Below, piece by piece: positions 25,501 through 35,420 of a DNA stretch of 64,000 nt. Origin of the DNA: Limnephilus marmoratus (Eukaryota > Arthropoda > Insecta > Trichoptera > Limnephilidae). Where the stretch lies: the NCBI GenBank assembly GCA_917880885.1, contig OU862928.1:35886962-35950961 (forward strand), in the 5' to 3' direction. The notes below the pieces were generated by a model that searched no databases, was not told the origin of the DNA, and was given only the letters and a program-made list of their open reading frames with translations. How positions within the stretch are numbered: position 1 is the stretch's first letter; the number at the start of each line of letters is the position of its first letter. Both the position numbers and the translations under genes were made by a program.

Positions 25501-28500
25501 GGTCTGCATATGATAAGCAGCGCACGTCCACCAGCAGGTCCTCCAGGTACTCTCGGCGTGGGCGTCCCCTAGAGTTTGTCCCCTCGGTCATACCCTCCAT
25601 TATGGAATGCAAGAGGCCTTCTTGTCGTATTACATGGCCGATCCATCTTGCACGCCTTTCGGACAAGGTCCTGAGCAGGTGCCTTCCTCCTTCGATTCTT
25701 TGGAGAACCTCCTCATTTGTAATGTGGTCTCTCCAGGAAATTCCTAATAGTTTTCTATAGGACCACATCTCAAAAGCCTCTAGTCTCCGTTTATCTCTTT
25801 TGGATAGGCACCATGTTTCGCAGCCGTACATCAAGATACTCCATACATAGGTCTTGATGAGGAGTATTCTCAGCTTTAGGTCTATATTATTTGATTCAAT
25901 TATTTTCGACCTTTTATTGAAAGCAAGCCTAGCCTGGTGTATACGGCTGTCGACATCGCTCTTAGACCGACCGTCCCATGTTATTTTGCTCCCGAGATAG
26001 ACAAACTCCTTGGCGTTCTTTAGTGGAACTCCTGACATCTCTATTCGCATCTGATGTTGCGTTCGGCCTACAGTCAGCAGCTTTGTTTTGTCTTTATTTA
26101 TCTTCATTTTATAGTTATTTTGGAGAATGCTTTGCATGGTTGTTAAGGCCTCTTGCAGTTCTTCTTCGCTTTCAGCAACCAATGCAATATCGTCAGCAAA
26201 CCTTATCATATCCACCTTTTGCCCATGTATCTTTACACCTTTTCTGTGACTCATTCTCTCTCTCAAGTCGTCAATCGCACTTTGTATATAAGCGTTAAAA
26301 AGAACAGGTGACAGAGAGCATCCCTGTCTCACCCCTTGTCTTATACTGGCTTCTTTTGTATCATTGTCACATCTAATTATAGCGGCCTCATTCTTGTATA
26401 GCGCCTGGATTATTCGTCTATCTCTATATTTGATATCAATTCTCTTCAGAATCTCGAAGAGTCTTTTCCATTCTACTTTATCGAAAGCCTTTTCCAGGTC
26501 TATGAATGCGATGAATGTGTTTTGGTTTCTTTTTATTCTTTTTTCAAGTAGTATTCGTAGCGACAATATTGCTTCTCTGGTTCCTACACCTCTTCTAAAG
26601 CCATACTGATCTCCGGAAAGGATGTTCTCTACTTTTGGTTCGATTCTTTTTAGAATGATATTAGTCAAAAAGGGGCAGGGGCGTTGGTTGATAAATATAA
26701 CAAAAAACGTTTCTTATTCGTTGTTTATTTTTTCAGGTGATCAGTAAAAAAGTAGATAAGCTTACAGCGGAACAAAAGTTGAAGAAGGTCATAGAGATGT
26801 TAGGAATCACAGACCCCAAAGTTGTTGACGTCACCGTGGGAAATCAAGGTATTTAATTGCATTATTTTTATTTCTGCACTTGTTTATAAATTTAGGCTCA
26901 TTTCCGAATCATGTAGCTAGAGATGCCACGAATAGTGATTTTGCCGAATACCGAATCTTTGGTTAGACTCTCGGCCGAAGCCCCGAATATTCGGCGACAC
27001 TTGGTACATTTCGCGGATGACAGGTTCCGACCTACATCATTGAAGTGGTTATTACATATTTGTTTCGTTTGCGAGTAGGTCGTGTCACAACACGCATTAT
27101 TTGTTGATTGTTACATCAAATTGTGTTACTTATAGTTTGTAACACATCTGTTCGCAAAAAGCTTTATGAACTGGCACCATTTAATAAAAAATCACCTATT
27201 TGGGAATACAGTGAGACCCTCGAAGTTTCGTGATTGAAGTTTGATTTTTTCGTTCCCTCGGCCCAAAATTGGCTCAATTTTTCCCACGGTTTTCCTGCTT
27301 AAGAAGTTTGTTTTTTCTGGTCTCTTGGAAAACTTCTTAAGAGGGTTTCTCTCTATTGTGAAATTTGTAGTGAAGACAATAAATATTAAAAATTAAATTT
27401 ATATGCATTTTTTTCATGATTTGGTATTTGGTATTCGACCGAATGGTTCGCAATAGTTGGCTGAATACCGAATAGTAAAAAAAGTTGCCGTGGCATCTCT
27501 ACATGTAACCAATTTAAAAAAAATTATTTCATATCTTTTTCGCCGAGAGTTTTATTTTATGATTTTCCCAGTGCACAAGTCACTCTTTTTTCTTATTAAA
27601 CATTGGAAAACATGAAAAAAACAACGTTTTATCCAAAAACTAAAGAAACTATAGATCGGCCCATCAGAGTGAGGGGAACAAACCTGTGTGGATCAATAGA
27701 CATGCTTGAACCTTCTTGGTGCCATAAAGATTTTCACGTGGTTTGCCTCTAGCTCTTCGAAATGATATCCAGATATTGCATTAGGGCATGTCTATGTCTT
27801 CTTTGGTCTATCTTACTTTTTATAAAGGGTGTTAATAATATTAATATTTGGATTTCAAGAGGGCGTGATCTAAAGACTACAACTACATAAATATATTTCT
27901 GCTTTATACGAGGACTGTCCGTAAAATAAGGTCTCTAACGTGCTGCGGTCACGAAGAACGATTATACGCGCAATCCGGCATCACATGCGTGTAGCCCGGT
28001 TCCCCCCGCCAAATACCCACCAAGCTGCACTCTCTGTGATGCTTAGTCTCAGCGTGCAGCCGTTCGCGATGGAGCTTCCTATTGAACGCTCTACAATTCG
28101 TTTTTTCCCGAAGCTCTGTAATATGGTCATATCAGTAAGACTACTATTGACAAGATTTTGACAGAATATTTGGGATACCACAAGGTCTGCGCAAGGAGAG
28201 TGTTAAAAATGCACACCAAAGATCACAAACAACGTGTTCAAGGAGCTCAAATTCCTTGAGTGCTACGACATCGATTGCAATGAATTCTTGGACTCAATTG
28301 TGACAGGGGACGAGACCTTCTAAACCAATCTTTTGCGCTCATACACTGTTTTCCATACACTTCATGTAGCGGAGAATGAGTGTCTACCAGGATATTGTTC
28401 TTTGCACACAAAAAACGAATTACATAGCGTAATTCACATCATGCGGGTGCGGCGAACGGAAGCACCATCGCTAACAGCTGCCACGCCGAGACTAAGCATC

Positions 28501-31500
28501 ACAGAGAGTGATGCATGGTGAGCATTTGGCGGGGGGACCAGACTATGCGCCAGTGTTGCCGGATCGCTCGCCAAATTGTTTCTCGTGACCACAGCACCTT
28601 GGAGACCTTATTTTACAGACAGCCCTCGTAGTTAAGATTGTATTTATTGTAATTAATATTTTTGTGTTCTGCAGGTTCCTCGGATACCCTGACAGAGTGC
28701 CGTATCATATGTCCCATAGACCACAAAGACTTCTACCTCTACTACGTGCTCAAGAGATATCCTGGCAGAACTATAGTGTTCTGTAACTCTATTGGATGCG
28801 TTAAAAGGTTAACATTTACAACTTATATCGTTATCTTATCTCGATGAGTCGAGAGAGTTCGGCTGGGGGTCAATAGTCCTACTTCAACCATTCTCTCTCC
28901 ATCCGGCCCAGCATGCAGCAGGTGGGCAGATGTTTCCCAATTTCAATTTGGGAGGCGGGTATGGGTACCTCCACCCCGGGAACCAATTATTGGATAACCA
29001 ACACCTCTGCCATAGGTCACCCCAAGTGGTTCGCTACAATTGATGACTTAGCAGGGGTGCCCGAGTTAATGGGGTGAGGTTTGTCCGGGTCTTGGCTGTG
29101 GGTGCATCTGCCCACCAGCTGCATGGCGGACCGGATCGGGAGAGAATGGTCGAGGGAGTCTCTTTGACTTCTGCAGTCGTACTATCTCGGAACATCGCCT
29201 TGCACTGCAGTGAGAAGGATGGATTCATACGTCTGTCACTCCTCAACACACTGACCCCCAGATTCCTACCCACCCCTAATACCATTTTCCTTCCCAGAAC
29301 TTCCTCTTTTTCTTTTCCTAAAAATACCCCCCACACAGCATCCCCAAAGATGACATAGGCCCTGAGGAGAATTATTTTCCTCAGTGCCTCCTTTATGGAG
29401 CAAATGTAAAAGAAAAAATCTCCCTCTGAGACTCTAAAAACCTCACCCCGTGAACCCGGGCACCCCTAGTAAGTCACCAAACGTAGCGAACCACCTGATA
29501 TGACCTATGGCAGAAGTGTTGGTCATCCATTAAATGGTTTCCGGGATGGCGGTACCCATACCCAAATTTAAACCATTTCAAGCAACTTTTCGCCTCTGAA
29601 TGGTGGTTTTTCACAATGTGATTATGTATTTTCTTTACCATTTATATATTTACCCATTTTGAATACACCGAAAGCCACGATGTCCGAGTTATTCCCAGAC
29701 CTTCGAAATGTAATGCGAATTTGACTTTAGGGCAGGTCTGTTTTTTCCGATGTCAGTGGTAATAATGAATGATTGTAAATATTTGCAGGTTGGCGCAACT
29801 GTTTGGCTTATTGGCTTGCAACCCCCTTCCCATCCATGCCAGTATGCAACAAAGACAGAGACTGAAGAACTTGGACAAGTGAGTTTCTTCTTTGTTTATC
29901 TGTATAATTGTATAAAAGTAAAAATATTTCCATTTTATGATAAAATCCAAATAAATGGAATATTTCTCAATGCATCTGAAAACCAAAAACTGTTTTTGAA
30001 AGCTAATGAGTAATGAAATACCCTTTCAAATTTTATAATTCAAAATAAACAGGTATAAATTTTTAATTTAACAGTTTTATCAAAGAAAGCAAACACTTTG
30101 TGGCTTGACCAAAGATATTGAAATATAAGTAGATGTGCTATCTGCTGTTTTTACTATGTGGGACTGCGCTTCCGGGTGTCGCCGATATTTTTTACCAATT
30201 AACAAATAAACTAAAAGAACAAATAATTAACGAATAAACCAAACTAACGTTAAACTAAATGAACGAATTCTTTCCTCATTCAAAATATATTGTTAACCAA
30301 TATTAATACACATTTTCAAAAAATCAACGAAATGAACTGTTCCCGCTAAGAAGTTCATAACAAAATATTCGGCAATGCACTTTTGTGTAAATACAATAGC
30401 AACAAATATATAGGTAGGTAACACTCACGGAAGAGGAGCAGGTTCATCTGTGATGTAGTTCCTTTCAAGATGAATTCACTATCTGAGATGTATTTCACTT
30501 TTTTACTTGTTTACTTGCGAATTTGAATAGTTTCAAAGAATGCGATGCGATGCGATAAAGCGATTGTTTTTAACGACTTATATTAATGAGCACCTTGTAC
30601 TCGCGGAGCTGCGTGAACACACTGGATTTTTGGGGGGGGCCAAGAGGGGGGAGGGGAAAGGATGCATTTGTTGCCATAAATAGAATAAATAATCCATTTC
30701 AAGAACACAAAAGTATCTCACCGAGTTATCACTAAAAGCGGCGCGAACATACCCCCGGCCTTGACAGGATGGTCAAAACAAACCAGAATGCGAATAGGAA
30801 CGAAAAACATATAAATATATATATAAAAAAAAAAAACATTTACCACATAGTGTTTCAATGCTTAAAACGTTAATGCTTATCTCTGTTGCGAGTGTGATGA
30901 AAAAAAATAAAAATAAAATAATAAAGAAAGGAAACGATTAAAAGATAGCAATTAGGTGTATATGCCTACTTGAACTAAACTAATTAATTATTAGGTATTA
31001 TAAAAATCGCAGGAAACGTGAGATTAATAATGAGCGTGTAAACTTGGTTTACGAGAAACCTTGTTTTGGTTGCGAGTTACGTTGCTTTGCTTGAGAGTAG
31101 GTGCGTTTCCGACTAGTACGTACCCTAAACTGGTTTCGATTGCACTCGGTAATGATTGAGTGCCCTTTACCTTACCAGGTAAGAGGATTTGGCCAAAAAC
31201 ATTGGCACCAATGATTGCATCGATGACCCCTGGGATGTGGAATTTGTCGTCGGCGAGTGGCAATTCATTTAGATAAGACAACGCACTCATATCTATAGAA
31301 GATGCCGGCAATTGGGTTGTAATGCGATCCACTACCAAAGGTCGAATGGAGAAAGATGTTTTATTATTATAGCGAGACTCAAACTTTAAATTAGTCATTC
31401 CTTTAATGCGTTGAGAAATATCTCCAATGCCTCTAATGGTTGTATGATTGCGATCTGTGAATAAGGGTAATCCAAGGCGTTTACAACAGCTCGTTGTAAT

Positions 31501-34500
31501 AAATTCGTTTTGTGATGCGCTATCAATTAAAATGCATATTTTCTGATAATTATTCCTGGAATCAAGAACACTAATAGATGCGGTACCTAATAAAACGGTT
31601 TGATTTGGGGAAAAAACGTTTGAATCTCTATTATTGAGAGTACATAATGTTACATTATCAGATTTACTTTCAGGTTTGCTTTTGAGATTTAAATTTCGCT
31701 CAATATTACGAGAAAAATTGGATGAAGTGTCATCAAAATGCAATAAAGAATTATGGTTTTGATTACAATATCTGCACCGATTTTCCGATTTGCATGTATT
31801 GGTAGAGTGCATTGTACTCAGACAATTTCGACATAAGTTTTGTTTTTGAGTTATTTTAAACCTACTTTTAGGAGATGCTTTCAAAAATGTTGGGCATTTA
31901 AAAATGAATGTATGGTCTGACAAATTGCATAACGCGCACTTGTAATGTTTTGCTTTGTTATGCGTTAAACTAAGAAATACGTGGCTTAATTGTTCTTTAT
32001 GTAATTTTTTCTTCCCGTGCTGTTGTGATTTCCATTCTGGTAATGTAGAAGTTCTATGATGTATTTTGGCTTGTTCACGTAAAAATGTTACGAACTCATC
32101 GTACGACGGTGCCTCCATTTTCCTGATTGAAGATTCGAATGCCATGGCCGTTTCCCTATCTAATTTTTGTGTTCCTATATGAACGAAGAAACATTGTAAC
32201 AAGTTTGGAATTTTTAACTGTAGCAACGCTGAAATCGATGAATGAAATTGGTCTATAAAATTTTCCAAATTCGATGCATTTAGTACTGTGATTGGTTTTA
32301 ATTTTAAAATTTTATCCATGTAATATGTCGCCGTTGCCCGACCATCTTCAAATTTTTGTATTAAAGCATTCCATATAACTTCATAGTTTTCTGCTGTAGT
32401 TGGAATTCCTGCACAGATATTTAACGCCGTTCCCGACAAAGTACTAATTAAATATTGAATATTTTCCGCGTTGGAGAGAACTGTGTTTTCATGAATTATT
32501 GTCTTAAAAGTTTGGTAAAAAATTGTCCACCCCGTGATATTTCCATCAAATCTAGGTAAAGTTAGCTTTGGCAGCTTTATATTGCTATTCATTTTATCGT
32601 ATTTATGTTGCGCGGTAGATGGTGACTCATTTATAACATTGTTACTTATTTGTTTAGCTGTTAACTGTATAATTGCGTAGAGTTCGTCAAATGATTGTTC
32701 TATTTGAAAATTTGGGATAAATTCTGAATTAATCTGTGATTTTAAATCATTAAATTTTCCAACAACTCAAAATATTCGGCAATGCACTTCTGTGTAAAAT
32801 ACAATAGCAACAAATATATAGGTAGGTAACACTCACGGAAGAGGAGCAGGTTCATCTGTGATGTAGTTCCTTTCAAGATGAATTCACTATCTGAGATGTA
32901 TTTCACTTTTTTACTTGTTTACTTGCGAATTTGAATAGTTTCAAAGAATGCGATGCGATGCGATAAAGCGATTGTTTTTAACGACTTATATTAATGAGCA
33001 CCTTGTACTCGCGGAGCTGCGTGAACACACTGGATTTTTAGGGGGGGCCAAGAGGGGGGAGGGGAAAGGATGCATTTGCCATAAATAAAATAAATAATCC
33101 ATTTCAAGAACACAAAAGTATCTCACCGAGTTATCACTAAAAGCGGCGCGAACATGAACAAATTCTTTTTGTATGAAAACTACGCTAATTAGCGTGTAGT
33201 CTGGCGACAGTTGCGCGGACATCATAGCATATCTCTCCTGTATTTGAATATCTTTGGGCTTGACCATTATACAGAATGAAACAAGTTGTTTGTTTAAAAC
33301 CACTAACGGCCGGCGTAGTGCAGTGGTAAGGCGCTTGACTCGCATTCCGAAGGTCGCGGGATCGAATCCCGGCGTGGCAAATAAATTTTATTTGTTTAAT
33401 TTGTGTATTTCACAATTTATTCATTTAAAATAATATATAGTATATTTGTGGCACGTTCCAGAGTGGAAGATACTCCCAGTATCGCCCTGGTGTAAGACCA
33501 CCATTCAGTATTGAAACATTGCCTGAAGTGGCTTTCGCCGTGTTTAGTGACCAGATCTGAATAGCCAGGAACTTCCCCACCTGCCTCTTCCCTATCTCCT
33601 TCCCTCCCCACTATCTTCAGCCTCACAACATACCCCAATTGGGGATGCCATAGTCTCACTGGCTCCAGACGGGAGCAGTTGGGACTCTTGAAAAAAAACT
33701 TTATTTTGATTAAAATCTTTGTTTAAAACCACTTTATGTTGATTTATATTTTATCGACCGGTTCGATTGAACACAACCTTCTTCAGGACAATTCAGGATA
33801 GTTAATTGATCTGAAGAAGGTTGTGTTCAACCGAAACCGGTCGATAAAATATAAATCAACATAAAGTGGTTTTAAACAAAGAACAAGCAAAGAACTTGTT
33901 TCATTTTGTTAAAAATTTTGAATGCAAACATAAAAAAGTTATAAAAAGACTCACCTTACGTTTTTTTCTAACTAAAGTGACTGAAAACAGAATATAAAAA
34001 CACATATTTCATTATGTAAATGTATTATTTTAACCCTTATGAAACTGTTATTTTAACCCTATGAAACTGAAGAAACTGTATGAAGGACAAGGTCAGAATC
34101 GCTTGCGCCAACATCAGTCTTGATATAGCCAAAAGTTTCATTCACCTAGCAACACCAGAATATTTTTTAATGAATTATCTGTGGAATCTGGAACAGATTT
34201 TGCCGCGATTTAAACTGTCAGTCCGAAGCGTGATAGTTGACATAAATATCGAAAAACCTATCAATTTACCAAAGTAACGCAAGTAATGTTATTTTTATAG
34301 ATAGTTTATTGTTCAAGGAATGTGTTTCGTTAAATAAAATATACGATAGCTCAAAATTAATCCTCAAAATGTTTCTTCAAAGTGATGCTTTGCATAATTT
34401 CCAGTATGGAAGTTAGTTTCAGGCATGGCTATCTACAGGTTAAGGGAGATAATGACTTTTGTGTGACCTATATGAGTTGTTCCGAAAACTGAACAAATTA

Positions 34501-35338
34501 GCCTGACGGGTTTATGTTTCGTGCATATCTTTTTCGTTTTGTAAGCAATTTATGTTTGTTTTAGGTTCCGAGACAGTCCTCACGGCCTCCTGATAGCAAC
34601 GGATGTGGCGGCGCGAGGTCTGGATATACCAAATGTAGAACACGTCATACATTATCAAGTGCCCAGAACTGCTGAGGTAAGTACCATCAATACTTAGATA
34701 AACATCTCTATATCGTCACCTTTGGGAGGCGGGTGTGGGTACCGCCACCCCGAGAACCAATTATTGGATAACCAACACCTCTGACATAGGTCACCCCAAG
34801 TGGTCCGCTACGTTTGGTGACTTTCTAGAACTTCTTTTTCTTTAAAAGACCCTCCACGCAGCATCCTCAGATATGACATCGGCTCTGAGGAAAATAGTGA
34901 CTTAAAGTGAGTCCTATAATTTCAATACTTGCTATATCCGATTTTTTGACAAAATGATGCGAGTATGATATCTTGTTCATTTACATTTTTGTACATTTTT
35001 GCGAGGAACAAGAGGAAACTAAAATTGAGTTTCAAAACCTCCCGTATCACAACCAAAAACCATGTTAAAACTGTGAGTGAGAAACAAAACCCGTTATATC
35101 ATTAAAGAAGTTACTATCAAAACCCGCTTCAATCAATTCAACCAATGAAGAGCAGTTATTTTGCCAAGATGGCGGGTTTAGAAATTTGCGCATCAGGTCA
35201 GTTAAGTTTCAAAAGCTTCTATATCATGAGTAAATCACTAAGTGGGTATCAAAATACGCTATATCCGTTTTATTTATCGAAATTATTCTATATCATTTGT
35301 AAATCACGAAGTGGGTTTCAAAATACGCTATATCTACG

Positions 35339-35420
<82 letters not shown>

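Larger units (their letters stand above)
30338..33154 (-). mobile_element. Short BEL/Pao-type LTR element with gag-protease only
   Basis: Two near-identical LTRs (30338-30749 and 32768-33154) flank about 2 kb. The insertion is bounded by a 5-bp target duplication TGAAC at 30333-30337 and 33155-33159. LTR termini are TGTTCGCGCC and GCGGGAACA on the element strand, a good inverted pair. The interior carries one ORF covering gag, zinc knuckles and a retropepsin. There is no reverse transcriptase, RNase H or integrase; the stop is followed by 3' leader and LTR. The 5' LTR lacks its last 24-25 bases and no clear primer-binding site follows. It sits antisense in DDX24 intron 9. Confidence 0.88.

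Noticed and set aside
33308..33378. tRNA gene
   Set aside because: A and B boxes are present, but the body, core and A-rich tail that follow, and two further copies at 35.8 and 57.7 kb, show a SINE head.
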